A DNA stretch of 64,000 nucleotides from Brasenia schreberi (GCA_036023115.1 JAYKKT010000074.1:9546501-9610500), one strand, 5' to 3'. Counted from the first letter of the stretch, positions 47,184 through 58,770 are shown. Notes: generated from the sequence alone by a model not told the origin. A program made the numbers and translations.

Positions 47184-47265
47184 TACGATACGATACGATA
47201 CGATACGATACGCCCGTATCGTGGAGCCCAGCGATACACGATACGATACGCGTCAGACAACACTG
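47184..47265. repeat. Right subterminal array and TIR of the hAT element
   Basis: Five head-to-tail CGATAC units (CGATACGATACGATACGATA...) followed by CGTATCG, CGATACACGATACGATACG and the terminal repeat. Unlike the left end it is mostly tandem in one orientation, not palindromic. Confidence 0.92.
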
Positions 47266-48614
47266 GTCCAAGATCCTTTATCTCAAACATTTTACCAAGT
47301 TCTTGCTTGATTTGTTGAATACCAAAATTATCACTACATGTAATAATCATGTCATCGACGTAGAGCAAAAGTATAACAACACCTATAAAAGACTTTCTTA
47401 TAAACAAGATTGTGTCAGTATAACAAGTAGTAAAGTCAATAAAGCATCTATTTCTTCATTCATACCATGAATCCAGACTTGTGATAATTGAGCTTCCTTA
47501 AAGGTGTTTGGTTCTTTTATAGATGAAATATTGGTTACTAGAACTCTAGATCTTGGTGAAAAGCTATCATAGAAAACAAAATGTTCAGGAGGACTAGAGT
47601 CACAACCGGACCTTTTAGGTATAGATGGAAACATTAAGAGTTCTCCTAGTGCATTATTGATCAACAGGAGTACCACAATGTCTTAAAACCATAGATGGAG
47701 TAACATTAGGAGTTCTCCTAGTGTAATATTGATCAAAAGGAGTAATAGAATGTCTTGAAACCATATATTCATCAAGATCATTTTCTAAATATATCACATC
47801 TTCTCCTATAATACCATTCAAAAAAGGAATACGAGGAATCATCAATAGAATGAACACCATTCATGCCCTTAAATACATATTCATTTTCAAAAGCTTTGAC
47901 ATCTCTCGATATATAGAGCTTGTCATTTTTATAATCATAACACCTATATCCTTTTTTATTTATTTTATACCCTAAAAATATACATTTTATGGCACGAGAA
48001 AATAGTTTATCATCTTTGTCAATATAAACAAAACATTTACATCCAAAAATAGGCAGTCTCGAATAGTTGGGCAAAATTTTAAAAAGCTTTCCTATAGGAG
48101 ACATGTCTTGTAAAACTGAAGATGGCATTCGATTAATTAAGTAGACAACAATCATAAAGTTTCCGCTTAAAAATTCTTATGAACGCCACTAGATAAAAAT
48201 AAAGTTCTTGTGGTTTTCAAAATATGCTGATGTTTATGTTCTAAAATGTCATTTTGTTAGAGAGTTTTAGTGCAAGAGGTTTGATGTACAATTCTGAATT
48301 TGTCAAGATGATTTTTAACTCTTTAGACATAAACTCTCCTACTCAGTAGGATCTAAAAATCTTGATTTCGGTATTAAATTGATTTTTTTAAAGATTATGA
48401 AATATGATAAAGTTTTGAAAGACATCGGATTTGGCTTTTAAAAGATTACCCACGTATATTTAGTGAAGTCATATATGAAAATAACATAATAGTAAATTCT
48501 CCCTTTAGATAAAATAGGTGTCGATCTTCATACATTTAAATGAATAATTTCAAAGGGTTTGTGGTAATATAAGTTTTGTTTGAGAAGGGTAAGTGATGCA
48601 TTTTGTCAATTATA

Positions 48615-48710
48615 CAATCTTTGCATGAAAAGACAACAACAACAACAATAACAACAACAACTAAGCCTTTTCCCATACTAGACGGGGTCGGCAATCTTTG
48701 CATGAAAAGA
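48615..48710 (-). mobile_element. 58-bp RTE 3'-end insertion with a perfect 19-bp target duplication
   Basis: The insert at 48634-48691 is only the last bases of the RTE LINE: on the minus strand CCGACCCCGTCTAGTATGGG, then AAAAGGCTTAG and (TTG)n with one TTA. It is flanked by exact 19-bp copies CAATCTTTGCATGAAAAGA at 48615-48633 and 48692-48710. The LINE part is identical to the end of the copy at 34632-37530. Extreme 5' truncation with perfect flanks implies a recent RTE retrotransposition into the old Copia. Confidence 0.93.
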
Positions 48711-50199
48711 TTTTAATAATATTTATTTCAAGAAAACAAAAACATTGATACAACTTTTGAATGTTAAGATATCTTAATCTTTTGTGTCACAGAAGAGCAT
48801 CATTTGACAAAACATTAACTAATCTTATACTATATAAGTAATCCTTATATAAAGTTTGCCCTTCTCATGACTACGACCAATCACGTTCTTCGAGAGACGA
48901 TCTTTTACAATACATCCCATAGATAAAAAAGTTATAACACAACTCTTATCCAAAATTTAAGATACAAAAAGCAAGTTTAAATTTAATTTTACAACACTAA
49001 TCTTGGAAACTTTAAAATTTTTGTTTTGCAAATCACCAATTTTATCAACATTTAATTTTATTTCATATGTAGTATAAACACATGATAAAGGCTTTTTAGC
49101 ACGAGTTTAAAATTTTTTCATTACAAGTCATATGAAATGAAGCACCCAAATCAAGAATCCAAGAGGTCGTACCTTGAATTTTATTGTTGAAAGAAGAGCA
49201 AACCAAGCCAACCGTTGCTTTCTCCGTCATTTCATCTTCGAGTTTCTTTACATTTTCTTAAGCGAAAGAATAGAAGACGAAGCTTGTTCTTCTACAAAGG
49301 CCACCTTCTTTTTCAATTCAGGCAATTTGACCTTATGTGATCGACTTTGTACAATGCTGGCAAATGACCTATTTTCTTGCTTCACTTGATCCTTCATTTT
49401 TTAAATGAGGAGAACGATAAGCCTGCATGTTTGCTCCGGGTTTAGATGCAACTAGAGCGGTGTCTTTTTTAAGCTTAGTTTCATTCATTCTTTTTTCCGC
49501 CATTTGAAGATCGGTAAGAATCTCTTCTTTGGTGAGAAAATGTTTTCAATGAATAAGAGATGATCTTACTCCTTCAAATTCTTCTCGAAGTCTTCTTAAA
49601 AATTGATACAAAATCCTCATTGTCCTCATATTATCTCTCAATAAGACATTGTGTATATTTCTTTTTATATCAATATAATTGATTTCATATATTAGAATAT
49701 TCACCAAAAAAATCATTTATCCCTTTATCTCCTTGTCTAAGAGATACCAATTTATCTCTAAATGTCATTATATGAGCATTCAGCAAAGAGATATTAATTT
49801 ATCTCTTAATGTCATTTTATAAGCAACATCACTTTGAACATGAGATTTTTTAAAATATTCTCATGTCTCTCTAGTATTAATGAAATTGGCTAAAGTGTCC
49901 CTTGTATGCTTATTCACATTTTTCATGAACACCCATAGGACCATTATATGACCTCCTTCATATTCTTTCTTTTGCTCAAGTGTGACGAAAGTTCTACCTT
50001 CAAACCACTTACATGCCCTCATAATTTTTTAAAATATTGGTAATTTTCCATAAATTGGGCTAATATTTTGTAGTTCGAGAGTGTTAAACAAAAGTTAAAC
50101 CCTCATTTATCATCAATATTTCAAGAAGAAAAAGAATATAATGAGATAAACTTACAACAAAGAATATCGATACGCTTTTCGAGACAATGAATAATGTTA

Positions 50200-50420
50200 T
50201 CACGATCACGAATAATTATGATACATGTACATGAGAGGTGTATTTATAGGAGATAACAAGAGGGAGAGAGAAGAGGAACCAACCAAGGGTCTCGATATCT
50301 AGATGTTGAGGGCCAAGGCTTGAGGGCAGTACCCGAATGGCCCATGTGGCCCGGTCTTGCCTTATATGGCTTAAATAAAAAGAAAATTACAAAATAAAGA
50401 TAAAATTACATTTTCTACCA
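50200..50420 (-). repeat. 5' LTR of the old Copia element
   Basis: Begins on the minus strand TGGTAGAAAATGTAATTTTA (first bases altered from TGT), has CCTCTTCTCTCTCCCTCTTG and a TATA box (CCTATAAATACACC), and ends near GATAACA. Clearly diverged from the partner LTR, so the insertion is old. Confidence 0.75.
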
Positions 50421-51449
50421 GTTACAGCTAGAGAAAACACAAATTCAGGCTGTACCACATTGATTCAAAAGGGAAAGGATATAACAACCTTCCCACATTA
50501 AAAGGCACAAGATGAAATAAGTCAAATTTATCATGAAAGTTCATGTTTAGAAGTCACACTGAAAAGGAATATGATCATTCTCTAAGAAAGCAATAAACGT
50601 TCATTTTGTTAAGTAAAGAACTTTCCAACAGAGCACAGAAAGAGCAAAACGGCCTTGACAGCAGCAGTGAATCAGTGATAGCAGTAATAGACAGTTAAAA
50701 GAAGCACCGACATATACTTCAATAGGAAAAACATAGAGACTCATGCCAATGCAAAAAGGAGGGGAATAATTTCAAAAACCTATCCTAATCACTAACAGTC
50801 TATGCTTAACCCTACGACATATCAGCAGTACTTCACCAAATCTCAAAGGTTAAGAGAGCTTGCCAATCGAACCCCAACCTCAATATTCTTTCCCCCCAAA
50901 AAGCAAAGCAAGATTGATTGTAACCATTCATTACTGTCCCAAAAGTAAACCAAAACTCGGATTCCAAATCTTGCATAGCATTTGCCTTGCCCCAAAACGC
51001 CTTCCAAACCAATTTACATACTCTATGAAGAACATGAACCAATATCAAGCCGGAAATGCCAATAGGGAAAAATCGCAAGAACCACATTCATGAAAAGGAT
51101 ATTGTGAAAAGCTCCACTTCAGAAGAGTCCATGTGACGAAGAAAAACGAGAGTCAAAATGAATTAGCGCTTCCTTTATCCAATTTGAGGAAAAGTAACAT
51201 AATTTAATTTTTAGCTCTACATCTTGGATGTGCAATAAAAGAAGCCACGCGATCCCAAAAAATCTCCACTAGAAACTCAAAAAATAAGGAAAATAAAGGA
51301 GAGATTCCTTCCCCTGGCTTCCATGTCATGAAAACTCGCGTACGAGCCCTAAAATCCAATCACAATGAAAGGTGAGGAAACGTAATCTCCAGAAGGACAA
51401 GAGACATTGCAATAGTTAGAAATATAAACAATAGAAAAGGCTCAGCAGA

Positions 51450-52332
51450 ACTACAATTCCCTTCCTTTCCATAATTCTTAGATAAAGACTGTCATTTTGA
51501 ATCTTTATCCTCTCGGTTTGCACAATAAAACAAGAGACAAGCACGTGAAAAGCATGAGAAATTACAATAGTTGGAAAGAAAAGCCGAAAACGAGCTTAAA
51601 AAAAAAAGGTGAATCCGCCTTCCTTTCCATAGATCTCAGTGAAAGGACAGTCTCTTCGCACTCTTAGATTTCGCAAAGGTCAATAGGAGAATGCGTAATC
51701 TCCAGAAGAATACAAGAAAGTACAATAATTGGGAAGGAAAGCCACAACAAAAGCAAGAAACCATAATGATTTGAAAGAAAAGCCCAAAAAGGAGCTCAAC
51801 AAAAGCTGGATCCTCCTTTCTTTCCTTAGTTCTCAGTGAAGAGACAGGCATTTTCTATAATCTCGCAGACTGCGCAAAAAACAAGAGAAAAGCACGACAA
51901 ATATAAGTAGGTATAAAGAGAAGTAACATACAAGAACAACCCTTTCCTCAGTTCTCAGTGAAATGACTGATTTCCTTAACATTTCCAGTCTGCGCGAAGC
52001 ACAAGAGAAAAACAGGAAATTACAAACATTAGAAAGGAAATCAACAAACCAAAGAACTCAATCAAAGGAGAATCCGCCTTCCTTTCCTCGGTTCTCCATA
52101 AATCTTGCTTTGTCTATCATTCTCTTCACATTCTTCCTCTTTACTCAGTTATAATGAAAAGGCTGCCATTTTCTTTGGACCATCAGATAGCGCAAAAAGC
52201 GAGAGAGAAACAAGGGGAATTACAAAAATTAGAAAGAAAATAAACAAAAAGTCTCAGCGAAAGCAGAATCCGCCTTCTTTTGAACCAGTGAAAAAGAACG
52301 ACATTTCCTTTACATTTTCAGATCTGCACTCG

Positions 52333-52335
<3 letters not shown>
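51450..52335. repeat. Degenerate tandem repeat, about 130-195-bp units
   Basis: A recurring order of words, CCTTCCTTTCC, then TTCTCAGTGAAA, then GACAG..ATTTT, then TGCGCAAAAA.CAAGAGAAA, then AATTACAA.A.TTAGAAAG, restarts near 51459, 51620, 51811, 51941, 52076 and 52273. Units are diverged and of variable length. It lies between the old Copia and the CT/GA repeat, in what should be TRM intron 1 close to the leader exon. Confidence 0.7.

Positions 52336-52337
<2 letters not shown>

Positions 52338-52414
<77 letters not shown>
52338..52414. repeat. (GA)n microsatellite
   Basis: About 76 bp of GA dinucleotides, which is CT on the TRM strand, 30-105 bp beyond the donor of the probable TRM leader exon. 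CT-rich tracts near plant transcription starts are common. Confidence 0.95.
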
Positions 52415-52415
<1 letters not shown>

Positions 52416-52443
52416 AGACGGACGACTCGACTGTTTGCCTCAC

Positions 52444-52730
52444 CTCCGGCTCTTCAGGAAACCTCGTCGGAAACTTCCAACCTGGCGGCGCCTCGGGGAC
52501 GGCTTCGGTGAGGGAGGACTAACGGACGCCCTGCCGTAGATTCGCTCACTGGTTGTGTTCTGATTTAAGCAACGCCAACGCCGAAGTGGGGACACATACT
52601 CTCCCAGTGGGGGAACCCCGAAAACTCCACAACTCGTCTCCACCGACGTCGTGCCGGAACACAAAATCCCCTTTAGGTTTTCAGTGCTAGAAGGCATTTT
52701 CGTAATTTTCGCTGATAGCAGCTAACCAAC
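52444..52730 (-). other. Probable TRM leader exon
   Basis: GC-rich block on the minus strand ending in a strong splice donor (CCGGAG then GTGAGG, exon edge 52444). It contains an ATG-started frame (MPSSTENLKGILCSG...), but joining it in that frame to the first recognised TRM coding exon gives an early stop, so it is more likely an untranslated leader with an upstream ATG. Assignment to TRM is by strand, spacing and lack of another gene. Confidence 0.4.
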
Positions 52731-53324
52731 CCATCCCCCCTCTTTTTATTCCCATTTTTTCAAAACCCCGTTCGTAGTTTTGCGCATTCTTTAATCATAA
52801 ATTTACAGTTAGGTGCCCGAGTACTTTCTTGTCTTACACAATCAAGTGGTTCCACCATCAAATGACTGTTTCACCCTTATGCATTTTTTTTTTGCGTCCA
52901 TGATCGATTGTTTGTGCAGAAATAGTTGCATGGTCGCAGAATGACACTTTTTGTCGTGTCATCTCGTGTTCATGTCCCATTTTCACTAGAAACGTGCCAT
53001 GAACCTTTTTGGACCTAGCATTTCGTGTCTTTGTTGAAATTCGTCAAACCCATCGTGTTCTCTTAATTACTTTTAAGATATCTATGAACACGAACATGAC
53101 TCTTATTTGGCCGTCACCTTATATATATAAAAGAAAACCAAACCCAGCACATTACTACTTACACCACTTACCTATATCTAATAGTTGCCTTTGAGTGATA
53201 TGAATATAATTTGAAATATTGTAAAAGTATTTCAACAATAATAAAGAACTGACTCATTATATGTGCCACAAAACAAGCAATTGTACAATGCCAATGAACA
53301 AGCATCAATGGTGGATAGATTTGT

Positions 53325-53377
<53 letters not shown>

Positions 53378-54739
53378 GAGAGGCCAAAGCCTAATGTATA
53401 CATGCATGCTCTCTTGATAATTGAACTTGTCATTACAGTTAAGCCCTACTAGTGAGCAAATGTTTTAGGTGTTGTTGAGGGCATGGATTTAGGTAATCTA
53501 CCTATTTGTTTAATTGATAGGAAATGTAAGTAAGCTTTGCAAAAGAATCGTATGAGAAGTAGTTGGAAAACAAGTGTAATTAAAAATATATATATATATA
53601 TATTTAATTGTGCCCTAAAAATTTTAATGCACGAGTGACTGGACTAGGATGTCTGTACACGAAGAAATCTGACCCAGAACACGAGGGCATGGTTAGGTTG
53701 TCGTGAGGGCATTGAAGCCACTTGACAGTGAAAAGATCTATAGCTCCAATACGAAATCCAAAATAGAAATCCGACCCAGAACACGAACTTTAGTTTATGT
53801 CCATCTAAAGTCATAGGAAAGGATTGAACTGCTTTTAACACAAACGACACGAACACAATCCAAAACTTGAAAGTGAAGGTTAGATTAGTGGAAAGGTTCT
53901 TTAACTGCGGATAGGAACAAAGGTGAAAAGAGTAATTTCTTGTTTTGAGTTGTCCTTGTGCCGTTTCATTCTGGGGCTTGCGTACAGAAAAGTGACTTTA
54001 TCTTGACCAGCTTTTATCACAGGCTTTTTTAGTTGTACAGGTGACGGTTTCCAGTGTCGTGTCATGGAATGCTAGTAACTTTGTTATGTGTTTCGTGTCA
54101 TATGATCCCGTATTCATATCGAAGTAAGTCGACACAAACCGAGCCAATTCTTTTTATGGTAGTTTTGGAGGACACGAACACAGACTTTTCATGTCGTGTG
54201 TTCGTGCAGTCTATGTGGTCTCATAAACGATTAAAAAGTAATATTAAAAGTAATATTATAAGATCACAGCACCGGTTTTTTATTACGAGGCGAGTCTATG
54301 ACAATTCAAACTATGTAACCTAAAGCCTCGTAATCAAACACCTATTAAACATAAAAAGTTCAATAATTGTGAAGGTCTATCTCAAGTTTAATGTCATTAA
54401 GTAATCATATGTTCATAACTGGATTTCTAATATAAAAATCTTCCGACGCTCACTCGATTTCTCGGCTACATTAATTGCCGGAAAAGAAAGCAGCTAACTA
54501 CACACACATGCATGCACACATAAACACAAACACACATATACACATAGATAAAGAGAGAGTTCTTAAACCCTATGTTGACCATCTATACCAACCGAGGGGA
54601 TTGGGGGTTGCTCAATTAAAGAGGTAGATAATCTACATGCTAAACCATCAATGTCAATCTAGAAATATCACTAAAAAAAACTTGCAACTTATAATTTGGT
54701 GGAATAACGCGATGCAAAATTAAACATAAAAGTAAAATA
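52731..54739. other. Intergenic, no gene recognised
   Basis: AT-rich sequence with an (AT)n run at about 53330-53372. A GACACGAACAC-type word recurs loosely (near 52970, 53650-53850, 54170), perhaps an old repeat family. No reading frame carries a known motif. Confidence 0.4.
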
Positions 54740-55156
54740 TCAACAAGTTACATGGTAAAGTTTCAGGAAAATTGGAATTGTACTCATGCCAAGTGATCTC
54801 TGCTTATGGGCTGGTTCCTGGTCGAGTTTGATTGTGATTGAAACCGCACAACAGATTCCAAGCAGTCCACATCTGCTACTGAGTATCGAACCCCAGACCT
54901 TAAAGCTATGAGAGCCGCCACACCTCCTCGTGCAAGAGAAGGTGCAGTTGCAAGGGAATATCTCGACATATGATCGTACTTTATGCACGTAGCTAAAATT
55001 AACATCTTCACTTGTAAATTCATGTTTGATAATCTTGTTGTTGCTTAATTGGTTATGGAGAATCGATGCGAGTTTACTTGTAAGAAACTCTCCACCTAAC
55101 AGGAGAACGTTGTCTAGTGGCAGCTGGCAAGCCACACATGGTGGCACCGGAGCCAT
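54740..55156 (-). other. Unrecognised 138-codon open frame
   Basis: The longest frame starts MAPVPPCVACQLPLDNV and is Cys/Ser-rich. CVAC followed later by YVHKV faintly recalls LOB-domain proteins, but the later Cys residues and the GAS block of that family are missing. A second frame overlaps it over 79 codons. There is no splice or promoter support, so I do not call it a gene. Confidence 0.2.
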
Positions 55157-55350
55157 TAATATATAGAAACTTATAGAAACAATAGAGCCGATTAAAGCAT
55201 ATAATACTTATAGACAAACGAATCATGTGCATTCAAAAACTTTTCCATGGTGTGTTGATGGCAAGTTGGCTGGTGAACACTTTATTTTGTTCCAAGAGAT
55301 CAACAGCTAAAACTTATCATGAAATGTATCGTTGATTATAACAAAGAGGT

Positions 55351-55809
55351 ATGCTAGACAAGAATGTTCATGGAGCAGGGTGGGGCGGGGGATCAAAGTC
55401 CTCGCTCCCATCCCCGTGTGAGAACCTTGTCCACATCCTCGTGATAGGGATAAAAAATGCCCCCAATCCTATTCTCGTGTTTTGAAAGGTAATTTATGTA
55501 AATTGCATCTAAATTAGAACATATTATTACGGATGAAATGTGGGGAATGACATGAGTTCACAAATTCAAAAAAGAGCTAACACTTTCTTTTATTTATTTT
55601 CTCTTACAATCTAAAATCATTTAGATAAAGAGTCGGGACCGGGTTCACGGGGTAGGAACCTTATATCCCCATCCCGATCCCCATCAAAGATTTACTTGCT
55701 TTCCCATCCTCATCTTCATCCCTGTTTTGACTCTCCAAATCCACCCTATTCGGCGTGGGTCCCCAGAAAGAGAGGGAATCCCCTTCTTATGAACATCGCC
55801 AATGTTAGG
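55351..55809. mobile_element. Worn hAT-type MITE
   Basis: Element about 55359-55801. Ends read inward CAAGAATGTTCATGGAG and TGGCGATGTTCATAAG. The flanks ATGCTAGA (55351-55358) and ATGTTAGG (55802-55809) agree at 6 of 8 bases. The interior is rich in GGGG/CCCC words (CCCATCCCCG, CCCCATCCCGATCCCCATC). No coding capacity. Similar ends occur at 56711-57725. Confidence 0.5.
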
Positions 55810-56702
55810 GTCTTCCTAGATCACATCTTCTTAAATCTTGAATGTTCACGTCTCTAACATAACTTTTTAGGGACTATGCTTGATTTCTTACTTTTTAGAC
55901 TCTTAAAATTATATGTATACTGAGAAAGAATGAGAGTTGCTAGACTAGGTTTGATCACACAATTTGTTAGAAGGATTGGACTGTTCGTGCAATCACATGA
56001 ATGGATGGCTCATGCAATCATATGAGAGTTGCGGTGTCATGTAATGTACATAGTGTGCGATGTGGATGGGTGGCTCGATCTGTACCATTTGTGTGATCAC
56101 ATGGACGGACCATATTTTCTAGGAGTCTAGGATGAAACCCAATCTATCAACTCCCATGAGAGAGAAAGAGAAAAAATGGATCTTGCCCTCCTCTAACATG
56201 TTCACTCATTGTTTTTACATGAATGAGTGTAATGTATAATTTTTTAAGGGGTTTTGAAAAAATAAGAAAGATATTGTTATTATACTCATACTACCCAAAA
56301 GCAACATATGCACACGAGTGTGTAATGTCAGCGTGGGTAGGATCCAATCACTATGTATGTGTGTGTGTGTATATATATATATATATAACCTTCGACATGT
56401 ACACCCATTGCTTTTGGTGGTATAAGTATAATTTATTTTTATTTTTTAATTCAAAAAAGATGAAAAAATAATGTTATTATACTCATATACCCTCGGAAAA
56501 TAATGATTAAATATAAGTGAACAAGGTCACTGATGGGATAGATCAAATCACTCTATGGCTTATGGTAAAACTATCAACAATGTGTAATTTGCTTCTTGTT
56601 GAAGTTTCATAACATTTTCACATTTGGTTATTTTTCTTAAGTCAAACTTTAAGAATGTGATGAGTTGATTAATCAAAAAGACCATTTGATTGAGCACGAA
56701 AG

Positions 56703-57733
56703 AGAAGATCTAGGGGATATTCATGGGGAGGAGCGGGGAGTTGTTATCAGGAAAACTGTGCTCTTATTTTTCTTCATAGGTTTGCTGAAGGTTTTAACAA
56801 AAACTGAGTTTTAGATGAGCCATTGCACAACAGTAAGATTCCATATTAATTAGTTTGCACAACAAAATCATGTCCGACCTTTTCAATCCCTGAACTTTGA
56901 TCTCCACTCTCAAGATTCTATATGTGTAAGGAAGTAGAAGAAAACCATGTATGACCTTTCAAATATATTGCAATACCACCTTTCAAATACATTGCAATAC
57001 CAATATAATAATTACCGAGGTTCCAAAGTCATCTTTTACTCAAAAGAACAATGTCGTAATCAGAAAGCGGATATGAAGATCGATCGTTACTTATAATGTG
57101 AATGACCTTCTTCTTGGATACATTGTTACTTATAATAAAAAAGGGGATTGAGAGATAGAGACGCTTACGATCATCATTGATCTTTTGAATGTAAAAACAT
57201 TTCATAAATAACAAGGAATTAGAAGTCAAATATATTGCAATACCAATATGACAATAATTATCGAGGTTCCAAAGTCATCTTTTACTCAAAAGAACAATGT
57301 TGTAATAAAAAGTAGATATGAAGATTGTTACTTATAATGTGAATAGCCTTCTTTTCATATGCATTGTTACTTATACTAAAAAAAGGATTGAGAGAGAGAG
57401 AGACGCTTACGGTCGTCCCTGTGAGAGGTTGAGACTTCGTCGTCCATCGGGTGCTAATAGAGAGAGGGTCACAACAAGTATTTGTTTCCTTTTTCTCGGA
57501 TTAACTAGGATTTCTTTGCTAGTTAAATGTGTATTTATATTTTGGATCTATGAATATGGATCTTGAAAGTGGTTCATGACCCAAGGGTCCACTAGGTGGG
57601 GACCTGGAGCCCCGTAAGGATTTCTCGACTCCTCCCGACCCCAAATTGTAAATGGGGCCTTGAATCTACCCCATTCAGAGTGGGGCCCTATGGAGAGGGG
57701 GATCCTCGTCCCATGAACACCCCTAAGAAGATA
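56703..57733. mobile_element. 1.0-kb non-autonomous hAT-type element
   Basis: Element 56711-57725 (1015 bp). Inward ends are TAGGGGATATTCATGGGGAG (left) and TTAGGGGTGTTCATGGG with the same core (right). Flanking 8-bp copies AGAAGATC (56703-56710) and AGAAGATA (57726-57733) match at 7 of 8. No transposase. Inside, a segment starting at CAAATATATTGCAATACCA (about 56958 and 57226) is tandemly duplicated over roughly 190-240 bp. Confidence 0.75.
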
Positions 57734-58299
57734 TAGATGGAGGCTCTTTTGATGGAAAGGGGACTCTTAATTTGGTGCACATGCATGTATTAAAAAGAAA
57801 TTTATATTAGTTGCTACTTGTAATTGTCTTTATTGCAAGGTTATAAAGGCAACGAGAAGAAACTGGGTGAATTATATGTGAGCAAATGATGACACCTTGC
57901 TTTCTATAAGCCATTCATTCAAATCTAATGCATGAAGGGTTTGGGGTCAAGGAGAGGAATAAGCAAGGCTTGTTTGGGTGTGTATTGATCACTTCATTTA
58001 GGTGAATGACATAATGTTTAAGGACACTTACAGTTGGTTTTTCTCATTTCATCACGAAGAAACTTTTTCACTATTCGATCTTTGAGATCAATAGTGAAGA
58101 TTTGAATTTAAAGTAACATGATGTAGTTGTATTTATCTAATATACCATGTGCACTAAATGCAATATATTTTATCATTTCAACAATTGATCTCGAATATTG
58201 AACCGTGAAGATGTTTATGCAAGATTATGCACCGAAAGAATTATGCATTTAGTGCTCTCTCTTTCTCTCTATCTCTCTCTATGTTTCTATCATGTCAAA
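57734..58299. other. Intergenic DNA with a small hairpin MITE candidate
   Basis: At 58149-58253 the ends GCACTAAATGCA and TGCATTTAGTGC mirror each other around a segment containing GATTATGCACCGAAAG, related to the block near 7410-7610. No gene is seen. Confidence 0.4.
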
Positions 58300-58770
58300 T
58301 ATGGTTAATGCGCATGGTATGCCCATATGCAATCAAGCTCACCAACTTACCATTGTTGGTACCATAATATATGTGTGTATGTATGTACATGTATTATATA
58401 TATAAAAAACTGATATATACTAGCACACTTATATGTTAGTAAATCTAAACAAATCTCAATCATTCATATTTGATAATAGATAATTTTAATTTTAATTTAA
58501 AAAATAAAAAAATACTCATGTGAACAAAGTACACATACATGTTTTGCCTTTTAGATTTAAATTTCAACCATCTATCATCAAACAAAAATATATGATTCAG
58601 ACTTGTTTGGATTTGCTAGCACATAAATGTGTTAGCATATGTATATATATATATATACATACATAGAGAGAAATAGAGAGCATATTGAACATGGTTAACC
58701 ATGCACATATGGTATGCACATATGCAATGGGCTCCACCTAACTTACCACAGTGGATACCATCGTGCATTT
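58300..58770. repeat. Foldback structure flanked by long direct repeats
   Basis: About 75-bp imperfect direct repeats (58300-58372 and 58692-58770; shared words ATGGTTAA, CATGGTATGC, CATATGCAAT, AACTTACCA) bracket an imperfect long inverted repeat. The arm near 58425-58500 (ACTAGCACACTTATATGTTA, then GTAAATCTAAACAAATCTCA) pairs with the arm near 58565-58650 (GCTAACACATTTATGTGCTA on the other strand, then GCAAATCCAAACAAGTCTGA). Typical of a MITE or foldback element. No coding capacity. Confidence 0.65.

Larger units (their letters stand above)
43849..47265 (+). mobile_element. Complete, apparently autonomous hAT transposon
   Basis: The element is 3417 bp with terminal inverted repeats CAGTGTTGTCCG (left) and CAGTGTTGTCTG (right, read inward), perfect 8-bp GTCCAAGA duplications on both sides, and one open three-exon transposase gene. 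Subterminal regions are packed with GTATCG/CGATAC motifs: by my count about 19 in 43859-44036 and about 9 in 47184-47250. The left array forms three palindromes. It is inserted in the RT/RNase H region of the old Copia. A decayed relative is at 21172-21837. The exact duplication and intact frame point to recent movement. Confidence 0.96.
42745..50420 (-). mobile_element. Old Ty1/copia element, split by a hAT transposon
   Basis: Minus-strand Copia with diverged LTRs (about 42745-42991 and 50200-50420). Broken frames contain gag relics (about 49.4-50.1 kb), integrase end ([15 protein letters not shown], then FGCKCFVYIDKDDK, then KGYRCYDYKNDKLYISRDVK, 48155-47860), RT with [14 protein letters not shown] (near 47380-47340), and RNase H (ADANWGG-type region near 43430, [17 protein letters not shown] near 43210). 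Without the hAT and its duplication the element is about 4.25 kb, normal for Copia. It is flanked by a possible 5-bp duplication (GTTAT/GTTAC). It lies between the TRM coding exons and the likely TRM leader. Confidence 0.88.

Noticed and set aside
52440..52697. MPSSTENLKG frame as the first coding exon of the TRM gene
   Set aside because: Splicing it in frame to the first recognised coding exon produces a quick stop; an untranslated leader fits better.
54740..55156. Possible LOB-domain gene (CVAC and VHKV)
   Set aside because: Only two short resemblances. The remaining Cys residues and the GAS block are missing, and no usable exon structure was seen.
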